Origin: Ruegeria arenilitoris
GTDB lineage: Bacteria > Pseudomonadota > Alphaproteobacteria > Rhodobacterales > Rhodobacteraceae
Assembly (NCBI RefSeq): GCF_013035315.1
Contig: NZ_WQHP01000001.1
Location: 558,001-622,000, forward strand
DNA: 64,000 nucleotides
Direction: 5' to 3'
Program-made: the position numbers and the translations under genes
Notes under the pieces: model-generated
What the model was told of the DNA's origin: nothing
Seen by the model: the letters and a program-made list of their open reading frames with translations, nothing else
Databases searched by the model: none
In this document: positions 42,726 to 51,215 of the stretch, piece after piece
How the letters are laid out: the number at the start of each line of letters is the position of its first letter
Numbering within the stretch: position 1 is the first letter of the stretch

Positions 42726-43431
42726 GGCGAAGACCCTCCCGCTCGGCTTGCAGGGTAAGCGCACTGACCATCGCGTTCACCGCTATGGCAATGCCAATCA
42801 GGATCGCGCCAAGTGCAAGGGCCAGCGCCAGATTGCCCTTTGATGTCTCAAGCGCGATGGTTGTCGTCATGACCCGCGTCACATGGTTGATGTTGCCACC
42901 CACGATGATCACAGCCCCGACCTCGGCGATTGCGCGGCCAAATCCGGCCAGCAAAGCCGTGACCAGCGCCAATCGCGCGTCCCATAGCAACACCGGAACC
43001 GAGGCCAGCCGGGACACGCCCAGCGATCGGAGCTGTTCCGAATACTCCTCGGCCAGCATCTCGACCACTTGCCGGGTCAACGCGGCCACGATCGGTGTCA
43101 CCAGCACCACCTGAGCTATGATCATCGCGGTCGGGGTATACAGCAACTCCAACACGCCCAACGGCCCAGAACGCGACAGCATTAGATAAACAAGCAGACC
43201 GACCACAACTGGCGGAAAGCCCATTAATGCATTCATCAGGATGATCAAAACACGCCGCCCCGGGAACCGGGCAACGGCCAGCGCAGCACCAACGGGCATC
43301 CCGATAAGAGCGGAAATCAGAACGGCAAAGACAGAAACTTTGAGGGACAGCAGCACAATCGCCCAAAGCTCTGCATCCCCATCGAGGATCAGGGCAATGG
43401 CCGTGCTGAATTCTGATGCAAATCCCTGCAT
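42718..43431 (-). CDS. tupB: Tungstate ABC transporter permease
   Basis: A 237-aa inner-membrane permease with about five helices. The EAA-like loop reads 'EEYSEQLRSLGVSRLASVPV', followed by 'GFGRAIAEVGAVIIVGGNIN', a conserved stretch of TupB. It starts the tupB-tupC-tupA operon. About 150 nt upstream contain the promoter and, further on, a terminator of the neighbouring operon. Motifs that might be an operator (TTCGAA at 43454 region) are too weak to call. Confidence 0.93.
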   Translation of the reverse strand: MQGFASEFSTAIALILDGDAELWAIVLLSLKVSVFAVLISALIGMPVGAALAVARFPGRRVLIILMNALMGFPPVVVGLLVYLMLSRSGPLGVLELLYTPTAMIIAQVVLVTPIVAALTRQVVEMLAEEYSEQLRSLGVSRLASVPVLLWDARLALVTALLAGFGRAIAEVGAVIIVGGNINHVTRVMTTTIALETSKGNLALALALGAILIGIAIAVNAMVSALTLQAEREGLRHA

Positions 43432-43535
43432 TTTCTTCCGTTTTCGTGACTATTCGAACGAAATGCGTTGTTATTCAAAAGAATTCTACGGCATTTTGAC
43501 CTTAAGTACAGACACATTTCCGACAAAAGAAACGG

Positions 43536-43565
43536 GAAACGCGGCCCCGGTTGGGACCGCGCTGT
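43536..43565 (-). terminator. Terminator of the pyrimidine ABC operon
   Basis: On the minus strand GCGGTCCC-AACC-GGGGCCGC (one G-T pair) is followed by GTTTCCCGTTTCTTTT. It lies about 25 nt after the stop codon of the binding-protein gene. Confidence 0.75.
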
Positions 43566-43585
43566 TTGCATCAATTTGCGGGCAA

Positions 43586-44575
43586 TCAGTTCAGCGCCGC
43601 ATCCGTGATCTGGTGGGTCCAAGCACCATCCGGTTGCTTGGTGATCACGGGATCGGATCCCCCAGCCAGCAGCGTAGCCACTGTACGCTCAAAGTCTGCC
43701 GGATCGAGAGCCCCGTTTGAGCCCGCGGTCAGCTTGGCAATCTCGCCCATCATGCGCTTTTGATGCTCTTCGGTCTGAGCACCGGTCGCGTCATTCTCAA
43801 GCACGATCTCTGCTGCTTCGTCGGGGTTTTCCTCAGCGTATTTCCACCCTTTCATAGAGGCACGGACAAAGCGTTCCATCTTGTCGGTGAAGGCCGCATC
43901 GCTCAGGTTTTCTTCCAGAACATACAGACCGTCTTCCAGCGTTGCGACGCCCTGGTCCTCGTATTTGAAGGTCACCAGTTCATCCGGGTTAATGCCTGCG
44001 TCAATGACCTGCCAGTATTCGTTGTAGGTCATGGTGCTGATGCAATCTGCCTGGCGCTGCAGCAGTGGGTCGACGTTGAAACCCTGCTTCAGAACCTCAA
44101 CACCGCTTTCGCCTTTTCCGCCCGTGTCGATGCCCAGCTGGCTCATCCAGCTCATAAAGGGGAATTCATTGCCGAAGAACCAGACACCCAGCGTACGGTT
44201 CTTTAGATCCTCGGGTGAGGAAATCCCGGCGTCTTTCCAGCAGGTCAGCATCATACCCGAGCTTTTGAACGGCTGCGCGATGTTCACCAGCGGCAGGCCC
44301 TTTTCGCGCGCTGCCAGTGCGGCTGGCATCCATTCGACCGTCACGTCAGCCCCGCCGCCAGCGATTACTTGCGTCGGCGCAATGTCGGGACCACCCGGAA
44401 GGATCGTGACATCAAGGCCCTCTTCTTCGTAGAACCCTTTGTCTTTGGCGACGTAATAGCCCGCGAACTGTGCCTGCGTGACCCACTTGAGTTGCAATGT
44501 CACCTCATCCGCCGCCAAGGCCGAACTGGCGGCCAGGCTAAAGGCGGCTATCGCCCCGCTGAGTAGCTTATTCAT
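43586..44575 (-). CDS. NMT1/ThiY-type ABC substrate-binding protein, probably for pyrimidines
   Basis: A 329-aa periplasmic binding protein with a signal peptide ending 'ASSALAA'. The mature start 'VTLQLKWVTQAQFAGYYVAK' and 'GADVTVEWMPAALAAREKG' place it in the NMT1/ThiY-like group that binds pyrimidine-like or sulfonate ligands. Of two in-frame ATGs (44581 and 44575) the second is chosen, since AGGAG lies 8 nt from it but only 2 nt from the first. It ends an operon whose other genes degrade pyrimidines, so uracil, thymine or dihydropyrimidine uptake is likely. Confidence 0.9.
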   Translation of the reverse strand: MNKLLSGAIAAFSLAASSALAADEVTLQLKWVTQAQFAGYYVAKDKGFYEEEGLDVTILPGGPDIAPTQVIAGGGADVTVEWMPAALAAREKGLPLVNIAQPFKSSGMMLTCWKDAGISSPEDLKNRTLGVWFFGNEFPFMSWMSQLGIDTGGKGESGVEVLKQGFNVDPLLQRQADCISTMTYNEYWQVIDAGINPDELVTFKYEDQGVATLEDGLYVLEENLSDAAFTDKMERFVRASMKGWKYAEENPDEAAEIVLENDATGAQTEEHQKRMMGEIAKLTAGSNGALDPADFERTVATLLAGGSDPVITKQPDGAWTHQITDAALN

Positions 44576-44633
44576 CTTCATATCTCCTAGTTGCTGTTGT
44601 TGCCCCTTTTCGGGGTCTGTTGAATTCCTTTTG

Positions 44634-45479
44634 TTATCCACGCTGTGACGGGTGCCAGAAGGTCACCGCTTTTTCGAGCATAGCTACCAAAGCATAGAAC
44701 AACGTGCCCGCCATGGCAGCCACCGCGATTTCGGCCCAGACCAAGTCGATGGACAGGCTGCCGACGCCCGTCGAAATCCGAAAGCCCATTCCGCGTGTGG
44801 GCGATCCAAAGTATTCCGCGACGATTGCCCCGATCAATGCCAGCGTTGTGGCAATCTTCAACCCATTGAAAATGAAGGGCATCGCCGCCGGCAAGCGCAG
44901 CTTGATCAGAGTCTGCATATAACTGGCTGCATAGGTCCGCATCAGGTCGCGCTGCATCGCATCAGCCTCGCGCAGACCCTGTACGGTGTTCACCAGGATC
45001 GGAAAGAACACCATCACAACGACCACGGCAGCTTTGGATTGCCAGTCAAACCCGAACCAGCTGACCAAAATGGGGGCGATCCCAACGATGGGCAGAGCCG
45101 CCACAAAGTTCCCGATGGGAAGCAGGCCACGGGTCAGGAACACCGACCGATCGATCAGGATGGCCGTCACAAAGGCAGCTGAACTGCCGATAGCAAACCC
45201 CGTCAGGGCGCCTTTGAAGACAGTTTGTTTAAAGTCCTGCCACAGAATGTCCGTCGAATTCATAAAGGTCTGCGCGACCATCGACGGCGGCGGCAGGATG
45301 ACTGGCGACACGTTAAAGCCACGCACCAACCCTTCCCACAGGATCAGGAGTGTGACGCCGAACAGGACCGGCACAAAGACGCGTATGCCTTTCGAATCGT
45401 GGTAGATCGATCGAGCCAACCAAACGTTTAGCGCCCAAGCACCTGCCCAAAAGATCAATGCAAAGATCAGCCAGCTCAT
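44634..45479 (-). CDS. ABC transporter permease (pyrimidine-type importer), second
   Basis: A 281-aa BPD-type inner-membrane permease with about six helices and the loop 'EADAMQRDLMRTYAASYMQT'. The family-typical 'TLALIGAIVAEYFGSPTRGM' precedes the last helix. It is of the SsuC/TauC/ThiX-like group, matching the NMT1-type binding protein downstream. Its start overlaps the stop of the other permease (ATGA at 45476-45479). The two presumably form a heterodimer. Confidence 0.92.
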   Translation of the reverse strand: MSWLIFALIFWAGAWALNVWLARSIYHDSKGIRVFVPVLFGVTLLILWEGLVRGFNVSPVILPPPSMVAQTFMNSTDILWQDFKQTVFKGALTGFAIGSSAAFVTAILIDRSVFLTRGLLPIGNFVAALPIVGIAPILVSWFGFDWQSKAAVVVVMVFFPILVNTVQGLREADAMQRDLMRTYAASYMQTLIKLRLPAAMPFIFNGLKIATTLALIGAIVAEYFGSPTRGMGFRISTGVGSLSIDLVWAEIAVAAMAGTLFYALVAMLEKAVTFWHPSQRG

Positions 45480-46408
45480 GCGCCCATCCCCATTCTTCTA
45501 AGGGTTACACGCTGAACGATATCCAGCAGTGTCACCAGAACGCCCGCGAGGATGGCAGCAGCAAACAAAGCAGCCCAGATCGCCAAAGGTGTTCCGAACT
45601 GATCCCCGATCAGAATCCGCGCCCCGAGACCCGAGATCGCGCCTGTCGGAAGCTCACCCACAATGGTCCCGACCAAGGCCGCCGCGATACCGACCTTCAG
45701 CGAGGTAAACAGATACGGCACCGAGGACGGCAGGCGGAGTTTCAAAAACGCTTGCAGCCCGGTCGCGTTGTAGGTCTTGAGCAGATCTAACTGCGACACC
45801 GCAGGTGATCGCAGACCTTTAACCATCCCAACCAGAACCGGGAAGTAGCACAAATAAGCCGAAATGATCGCCTTGGGCACCCCGCGCCCCTCTATCCCCA
45901 ATTGAGAACTCAGAACGATGATCATGGGCGCAAGCGCAACAATCGGTACCGTCTGGCTGATGATGGCCCATGGCATCAGGCTCATATCGACCACGCGGGA
46001 ATAGACGATTGCTACCGCTCCCAAAATGCCGACTAACGTCCCAAGGACAAATCCCCACAGGGTGGATTGCAGCGTGATCCACCCGTGATAGATCAACGAC
46101 CGTTTGGACATTGGACGGCCTTTTATCACCATTTCCCCGGTGGTTTTCCAAAGCTCCTCACCCACTTGCACAGGCGTCGGCAGGCGTGGGCGGTCCAGAT
46201 CATAGCCCCGGATGATATGGTCCGAGTTCTGCGCCATCAGTATCCAAACTGAAACCTGCTGGCGATCACGCGACGCTTCGGGGGTAACGGCCTCACCCGC
46301 CCGTTCAGCCTGATCCAGAGAGGTACGGATATTCATCGGACCAACCGCCAGATACCACAGAACGACGATGGCGAGCAGTACAGTCAACACGGCAAAAAAT
46401 TGCTTCAT
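45476..46408 (-). CDS. ABC transporter permease (pyrimidine-type importer), first
   Basis: A 310-aa permease of the same group. The long N-terminal periplasmic insert ('MNIRTSLDQAERAGEAV' onward) precedes the helical core with 'GFVLGTLVGILGAVAIVYSR'. The loop 'SQLDLLKTYNATGLQAFLKL' contacts the ATPase. The ATG at 46408 overlaps the TGA of a small Cys-rich ORF upstream (ATGA), which supports both. An earlier in-frame start at 46426 is less likely. Confidence 0.92.
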   Translation of the reverse strand: MKQFFAVLTVLLAIVVLWYLAVGPMNIRTSLDQAERAGEAVTPEASRDRQQVSVWILMAQNSDHIIRGYDLDRPRLPTPVQVGEELWKTTGEMVIKGRPMSKRSLIYHGWITLQSTLWGFVLGTLVGILGAVAIVYSRVVDMSLMPWAIISQTVPIVALAPMIIVLSSQLGIEGRGVPKAIISAYLCYFPVLVGMVKGLRSPAVSQLDLLKTYNATGLQAFLKLRLPSSVPYLFTSLKVGIAAALVGTIVGELPTGAISGLGARILIGDQFGTPLAIWAALFAAAILAGVLVTLLDIVQRVTLRRMGMGA

Positions 46409-46554
46409 GCGGTCCGCTCCGAACAAAAGTCACAGGCCGCACCCAAGGCCGGATTCTGTATTCGACCAGACCGCCGACATTTGCAGGCGTTCACCTCGAC
46501 GCAACCCTTTGGTGATGCGCCCCCGCCCTGGTATTTGTGCATCTCAATCATCAT
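46405..46554 (-). CDS. 49-aa cysteine-rich small protein inside the ABC importer operon
   Basis: A short ORF bridging the ATPase and permease genes. Its start overlaps the end of the ATPase gene, and its TGA overlaps the permease ATG by 4 nt. This is the classic spacing of a coupled operon gene. The product has five Cys (18, 24, 26, 41, 44) in the pattern C-x5-C-x-C-x14-C-x2-C with several basic residues, suggesting a zinc-knuckle or metal-binding peptide. No signal peptide is seen. The start could also be 46551. I do not recognise a family. Confidence 0.6.
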   Translation of the reverse strand: MMIEMHKYQGGGASPKGCVEVNACKCRRSGRIQNPALGAACDFCSERTA

Positions 46555-47341
46555 AAGAATGCCCTGCCCGCAGCCCGTCACGCACGCGATGCGCAATCTC
46601 GATGAATTCCGGGGTGTCGCGTATATCCAGTGGCCTTTCTTTCGGCAGAGGGCTGTCGATCACATCCGTAATTCTTCCCGGTCGCGGGCTCATAACAACG
46701 ATCTTGGTGCTGAGATACACCGCCTCAGGAATCGAGTGCGTTACGAACCCAATGGTCTTCTCTGTCCGCGCCCAAAGGGCCAGAAGCTGTTCGTTCAGAT
46801 GGTCGCGCACGATCTCATCCAATGCGCCAAATGGCTCGTCCATCAGAAGGATGTCGGCGTCGAATGCCAGCGCCCGCGCGATACTGGCCCGCTGTTGCAT
46901 ACCACCCGACAGTTGCCATGGAAACTTGCCACCAAACCCATCAAGATCAACAAGTTCCAAGACCTTTCTCACCCGCTCCTCCTGTTCGGCGGCCGAGTAT
47001 CCCATAATCTCAAGCGGCAGTTTGATATTCTTGGCGATCGTGCGCCACGGGTACAGCCCGGCTGCCTGGAAGACATAACCATAAGCCCGGTTACGACGCG
47101 CCTCATCCGGGGTCATGCCGTTTACGGTCAGGGACCCTCCGGTTGGTGTTTCCAGTGCTGCGATGCACCGCAAAAAAGTGGTCTTGCCGCAGCCCGACGG
47201 TCCGATAAAGCTGACAAAGTCTCCCTTGTCGATGGTCAGGTTTACGTCCTTCAACGCGTGGATCGGGCCGTCATTGGTTTGGAAGGTCAGATCCAGCTGC
47301 CTTGCCTCGATAACGGGCTGGGTAGTGCTTTCAGTATTCAT
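46544..47341 (-). CDS. ABC transporter ATP-binding protein (pyrimidine-type importer)
   Basis: A 265-aa ABC ATPase of the SsuB/TauB/ThiZ type. Walker A 'GPSGCGKTTFLRCIAALE', signature 'LSGGMQQRASIARAL' and Walker B 'ILLMDEPFGALDEIVR' are intact. The typical C-terminal 'TKIVVMSPRPGRITDVIDSP' is also present. The ATG at 47341 is chosen because the ABC domain begins about 12 residues later. It is preceded by a hairpin separating it from hydA. Confidence 0.94.
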   Translation of the reverse strand: MNTESTTQPVIEARQLDLTFQTNDGPIHALKDVNLTIDKGDFVSFIGPSGCGKTTFLRCIAALETPTGGSLTVNGMTPDEARRNRAYGYVFQAAGLYPWRTIAKNIKLPLEIMGYSAAEQEERVRKVLELVDLDGFGGKFPWQLSGGMQQRASIARALAFDADILLMDEPFGALDEIVRDHLNEQLLALWARTEKTIGFVTHSIPEAVYLSTKIVVMSPRPGRITDVIDSPLPKERPLDIRDTPEFIEIAHRVRDGLRAGHSYDD

Positions 47342-47367
47342 TCCATAGCCTTGAAAAGATTTGGCTT

Positions 47368-47390
47368 TGGGCCGCAGAATCTGCGGCCCA
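47368..47390 (-). other. Perfect intercistronic hairpin between hydA and the ABC ATPase gene
   Basis: TGGGCCGCAG-ATT-CTGCGGCCCA on the minus strand is a perfect 10-bp stem with a 3-nt loop. It is followed by AAAGCC and not by a T run, so a processing or stability element, or partial attenuation before the transporter genes, is more likely than a full terminator. Confidence 0.7.
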
Positions 47391-47396
47391 CATTGA

Positions 47397-48851
47397 TCAT
47401 ACGCCCGTCGCCGGAATGCCCGACCGTTCAACCGGCCGCGGCGCGGTCAGCTCTTTCCAAGTGCTCAACGCCTTGTTCACGTGTCCATTGGGTTCACGCG
47501 CCACAAAGTCACCATGACCCTCTTGGGTGCGGATCTCGCCATCATGCACGGCCACCTGTCCGCGGGTCAGTGTAAAGCGTGGCAAGCCTTTGACTTCTTT
47601 GCCCTCAAAGACGTTGTAATCGATGGCCGATTGCTGCGTGTCGGCGCTGATCGTCTTGGTTTTCTCGGGGTCCCAAACCACGATATCCGCATCCGCCCCG
47701 ACGAGTATTGCGCCCTTTTTCGGATAGCAATTCATGATCTTGGCAATGTTTGTTGAAGTCACCGCAACAAACTCGTTCATCGTCAGACGACCTGTGTTCA
47801 CACCATAGGTCCACAACATGGGCATCCGGTCTTCCAGACCACCGGTGCCGTTCGGGATCTTGGTGAAATCACCGACGCCATAGCGCTTCTGTTCCGTTGT
47901 AAACGCACAATGGTCCGTCGCAACAACGCTCAGCGTGCCCGAATGCAACCCATTCCACAGGCTATCCTGATGCTGCTTGTTGCGGAACGGAGGGCTCATA
48001 ACCCGCCGCGCGGCGTGGTCCCAGTCCTGATGGAAATACTCGCTTTCATCCAGTGTCAGGTGCTGGATCAAAGGCTCACCCCAGACCCGCTTGCCCTGCA
48101 TCTTGGCCCGGCGGATCGCTTCATGAGCATCCTCGCAGGACGTATGCACCACATACAACGGAACCCCTGCCATATCTGCGATCATAATAGCCCGGTTCGT
48201 CGCCTCACCCTCGACCTGCGGCGGGCGGGAGTAGGCATGCGCTTCGGGTCCGGTATTGCCCTCGGCCAACAGTTTGGCGCTCAGTTCGGCCACCACATCG
48301 CCATTCTCAGCGTGCACCATGGCAATCCCGCCTAGTTCTGCGAGACGCTTAAATGAGGCAAACAATTCGTCGTCGTTCACCATCAACGCGCCCTTATAGG
48401 CCATGAAGTGTTTAAACGTATTGATTCCACGGGTTTCGATAACTGTCTTGATGTCATCAAACACCTGCTCGCCCCACCAGGTCACGGCCATGTGGAAGGA
48501 ATAATCACAGTTCGCGCGGGTCGACTTGTTGTCCCATCGCTTCAGCGCGTCCAGCAGGCTTTCACCTGGATTGGGCAACGCAAAGTCGACCACCATCGTG
48601 GTGCCACCGGCAAGCGCCGCCCGCGTTCCGCTTTCAAAATCATCGCTGGAGTATGTCCCCATAAAAGGCATCTCCAGATGGGTGTGCGGATCAATCCCGC
48701 CCGGCATGACATAACAACCGGTCGCGTCCAGCTCTTTGTCACCTTTCAGGTCCAGCCCAATCTCGGTGATCACCCCATCTTCGACCATGACATCCGCCTT
48801 GTAAGACAAATCGGCGGTCACAACGGTTCCGTTCTTGATGACAGTGCTCAT
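47397..48851 (-). CDS. hydA: Dihydropyrimidinase
   Basis: A 484-aa cytosolic binuclear zinc amidohydrolase that opens dihydrouracil or dihydrothymine to the N-carbamoyl-beta-amino acid. Zinc ligands include 'GGIDPHTHLEMPFMGT' (His56, His58), the carboxylated Lys153 ('MAYKGALMV') and 'VHAENGDVV'. 'ATDHCAFTTEQK' holds the catalytic-type Asp. It belongs between PreTA and the amidohydrolase in reductive pyrimidine degradation. It is downstream of hydC in the same direction, with a dispersed repeat in the gap. Confidence 0.95.
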   Translation of the reverse strand: MSTVIKNGTVVTADLSYKADVMVEDGVITEIGLDLKGDKELDATGCYVMPGGIDPHTHLEMPFMGTYSSDDFESGTRAALAGGTTMVVDFALPNPGESLLDALKRWDNKSTRANCDYSFHMAVTWWGEQVFDDIKTVIETRGINTFKHFMAYKGALMVNDDELFASFKRLAELGGIAMVHAENGDVVAELSAKLLAEGNTGPEAHAYSRPPQVEGEATNRAIMIADMAGVPLYVVHTSCEDAHEAIRRAKMQGKRVWGEPLIQHLTLDESEYFHQDWDHAARRVMSPPFRNKQHQDSLWNGLHSGTLSVVATDHCAFTTEQKRYGVGDFTKIPNGTGGLEDRMPMLWTYGVNTGRLTMNEFVAVTSTNIAKIMNCYPKKGAILVGADADIVVWDPEKTKTISADTQQSAIDYNVFEGKEVKGLPRFTLTRGQVAVHDGEIRTQEGHGDFVAREPNGHVNKALSTWKELTAPRPVERSGIPATGV

Positions 48852-48882
48852 TTTAATCTCCCTGACGCGGTCTGCGCCGCTT

Positions 48883-48945
48883 GCTTCATCTGGCTAAAAA
48901 TACCTCGGGGGAGTCGCCCACCGGGCGACAGGGGCAGAGCCCCCT
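48883..48945 (+). repeat. Dispersed Roseobacter-type repeat, copy C
   Basis: Starts GCTTCATCTGGCTAAAAATA, then CCTCGGGGGAGTC, an inner hairpin GTCGCCC-ACC-GGGCGAC, and a terminal hairpin GGGGC-AGA-GCCCC. It is almost identical in layout to copy A at 13601-13660 (opposite strand). It occupies the hydC-hydA gap and is read in reverse by the leftward operon transcript. Confidence 0.86.
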
Positions 48946-50194
48946 ATTCCACGATCTCGGCCGTCTCGACGACCGCATGAAACAGAACATCCGCACCGGC
49001 GGCAGCCCACTCCTTGCTGATCTCTTCCGCCTCGTTGTGGCTTAGGCCATCTACACAGGGGCACATCACCATCGCGGTCGGAGCCACGCGGTTAATCCAA
49101 CACGCGTCATGACCCGCTCCCGAGATGATGTCGGTGTGCGAATACCCCAGCCGTTCGGCCGCGTCCCGCACCGCTGCGACACAATCTGCGTCGAAGGTGA
49201 CCGGATCAAAACCGCCTACTGTCTCGAATTCGATCTGCAGCCCCATCTCATCCACGATGTCCTGCGCGGCCAACCGCATTCGGTTTTCCATATCCTGAAT
49301 CACTTCAAGGTCAGGAGACCGGAAATCGACCGTGAACACAGCTTTGCCGGGGATCACGTTTCGGGAATTGGGAAAAACTTCGATATGGCCCGCTGCGCCA
49401 ACCGCATGAGGGGCATGCGACCACGCGATTTCGTCCACTTTTTCAAGGATGCGCGCCATCGCCAGCCCGGCATTCTTGCGCATCGGCATCGGGGTCGAGC
49501 CGGTATGCGCGTCCTTGCCTGTCACGGTGATCTCGGTCCATCGCAGACCCTGACCGTGGGTGACGACACCAATATCCTTACCTTCTGCCTCAAGGATCGG
49601 CCCCTGTTCGATATGCAGCTCGAAAAAGGCGCGCATTTTGCGACCGCCAACCTCTTCCTCGCCACGCCAACCGATCCGCTGCAATTCGTCGCCGAACTTT
49701 TTGCCCTCGGCATCCTCGCGATCATAGGCCCAGTCCTGCGTATGCACTCCGGCGAATACCCCCGAGGCGAGCATCGCTGGCGCATAGCGCGTGCCCTCTT
49801 CGTTGGTCCAGTTGGTCGCCACAATCGGATGCTTGGTCTTGATTCCCAGATCATTGAGCGTTCGGATGATCTCCAGCCCGCCCAACACGCCCAATACGCC
49901 ATCATACTTTCCGCCCGTCGGCTGCGTATCCAGGTGAGAACCAACATAAACAGGCAGCGCGTCAGGGTCCGTACCTTCACGGCGCGCAAACATATTGCCC
50001 ATCTGGTCCAGCCCCATGCTGCACCCGGCATCTTCGCACCACTTTTGAAACAAGGCCCGTCCTTCGGCGTCTTCGTCCGTAAGCGTCTGACGGTTATTGC
50101 CCCCTGCAACGCCCGGGCCGATCTTGGCCATTTCCATCAGGCTGTCCCAAAGTCTGTCGCCATTAATCCTGAGGTTTTGCGCCGGAGCTGCCAT
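48944..50194 (-). CDS. hydC: Zn-dependent N-carbamoyl-beta-amino acid amidohydrolase (beta-ureidopropionase type)
   Basis: A 416-aa peptidase M20-family amidohydrolase. Metal and dimer motifs are 'VGSHLDTQPTGGKYDGVLGV', 'ATNWTNEEGTRYAPAM' and 'FFELHIEQGPILEAEG'. The substrate is assigned as N-carbamoyl-beta-alanine or its methyl analogue by linkage to hydA and preTA; allantoate amidohydrolases look similar. The ATG at 50194 follows CAGGGAAAA and begins the conserved part. Upstream is a RutR-like operator shared with the divergent regulator. Confidence 0.92.
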   Translation of the reverse strand: MAAPAQNLRINGDRLWDSLMEMAKIGPGVAGGNNRQTLTDEDAEGRALFQKWCEDAGCSMGLDQMGNMFARREGTDPDALPVYVGSHLDTQPTGGKYDGVLGVLGGLEIIRTLNDLGIKTKHPIVATNWTNEEGTRYAPAMLASGVFAGVHTQDWAYDREDAEGKKFGDELQRIGWRGEEEVGGRKMRAFFELHIEQGPILEAEGKDIGVVTHGQGLRWTEITVTGKDAHTGSTPMPMRKNAGLAMARILEKVDEIAWSHAPHAVGAAGHIEVFPNSRNVIPGKAVFTVDFRSPDLEVIQDMENRMRLAAQDIVDEMGLQIEFETVGGFDPVTFDADCVAAVRDAAERLGYSHTDIISGAGHDACWINRVAPTAMVMCPCVDGLSHNEAEEISKEWAAAGADVLFHAVVETAEIVE

Positions 50195-50242
50195 CTTGTT
50201 TTCCCTGTTGCTTGCGATTTGGCTCGCTTTTTGGTGTCTTGA

Positions 50243-50260
50243 TTTGACCATCTGGTCAAA
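50243..50260. promoter_or_regulatory. RutR-like operator between hydC and the TetR gene
   Basis: TTTGACCA-TC-TGGTCAAA is a near-perfect 18-bp palindrome and contains the TTGACCANNTGGTCAA consensus known for E. coli RutR. It is 49 nt upstream of hydC and 106 nt upstream of the regulator start, so it can control both directions. Confidence 0.88.
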
Positions 50261-50365
50261 CTCACGCTATCACGGGTTCGACATCAGTCAAGAAATTGCA
50301 TGGTGCCGCCGCAAAATTCGGCATAGTTGGCACCCGCTTGGCCGAAAAAGAGACAACCGGAAAAT

Positions 50366-50974
50366 ATGCCAAAAGACCGTGCACCGACCAGAATTCAGAA
50401 AAAGAACCGCGCAGCGATTCTCGAAGCAGCCTTGAACGTGTTCTCGGCCCACGGGTTTCGGGGCGCGACTGTCGACCAGATCGCTGCCGAAGCCGGCCTG
50501 AGCAAACCGAACCTGCTGTATTACTTCCCGTCGAAAGAGGCGATTCACACCGCCCTATTGTCCGGCCTTCTGGAAACCTGGCTGGCCCCGCTGCATGATC
50601 TGGATGCGGACGGCGACCCGATGGAAGAGATCCTGTCTTACACGAGGCGCAAACTGCAGATGAGCCGGGAACTGCCGCGTGAAAGCCGCCTGTTTGCCAA
50701 TGAACTGGTACAAGGCGCGCCGCGCATCCACGATGCGCTGTCTCAAGATCTCAGACAGCTTGTCGATGAGAAAGCCCAGGTTCTGACCGGTTGGATGGAT
50801 CAGGGCAAGATCGCCCGGCTACACCCCTACCACTTGATCTTTTCGATCTGGGCGCTGACGCAGCACTACGCGGACTTTGACGTTCAGGTCCGCGCGATTC
50901 TGGGCGACGAAGACCCGTTCGAAGGGGCCGAGCCGTTTATCGACACGCTCTATCGGAAGCTTTTGGAGCCATAA
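50366..50974 (+). CDS. rutR: RutR-like TetR-family regulator of pyrimidine catabolism
   Basis: A 202-aa TetR protein. The HTH reads 'NRAAILEAALNVFSAHGFRG' then 'TVDQIAAEAGLSKPNLLYYF'. The C-terminal half with 'ESRLFANELVQGAPRIHDAL' resembles RutR, whose ligand in E. coli is uracil. The ATG at 50366 (after GGAAAAT) was chosen over a TTG at 50327. It is divergent from the hydC operon with a RutR-consensus palindrome between them. It is expected to be released from DNA by uracil or thymine. Confidence 0.9.
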   Translation: MPKDRAPTRIQKKNRAAILEAALNVFSAHGFRGATVDQIAAEAGLSKPNLLYYFPSKEAIHTALLSGLLETWLAPLHDLDADGDPMEEILSYTRRKLQMSRELPRESRLFANELVQGAPRIHDALSQDLRQLVDEKAQVLTGWMDQGKIARLHPYHLIFSIWALTQHYADFDVQVRAILGDEDPFEGAEPFIDTLYRKLLEP

Positions 50975-51215
50975 CACCGGCCTGTAACATATCTTAACAA
51001 AATAGATTTTTGTGACTGGCGGATGGTGATCTGCGCCTACCTCAGTGATTTTGAATGCCTGCTTGGTTTGCGCTAGCCGACGCACGCAGCCAGCCTGTTG
51101 TTGCATTTTTGTACCAAGCTTGCAGTTGCATGCTATTATCGCCGGAAAAATCAATCTGTTTTAGTGGGGTCACGCGTCGGGCAAGCGTGGTCCGTGGTTC
51201 GCGTGGGGGCGTGTT

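Noticed and set aside
49109..50242. A 377-codon open frame antisense to hydC
   Set aside because: Shadow of the sense coding bias; the hydC frame carries all M20 family motifs.
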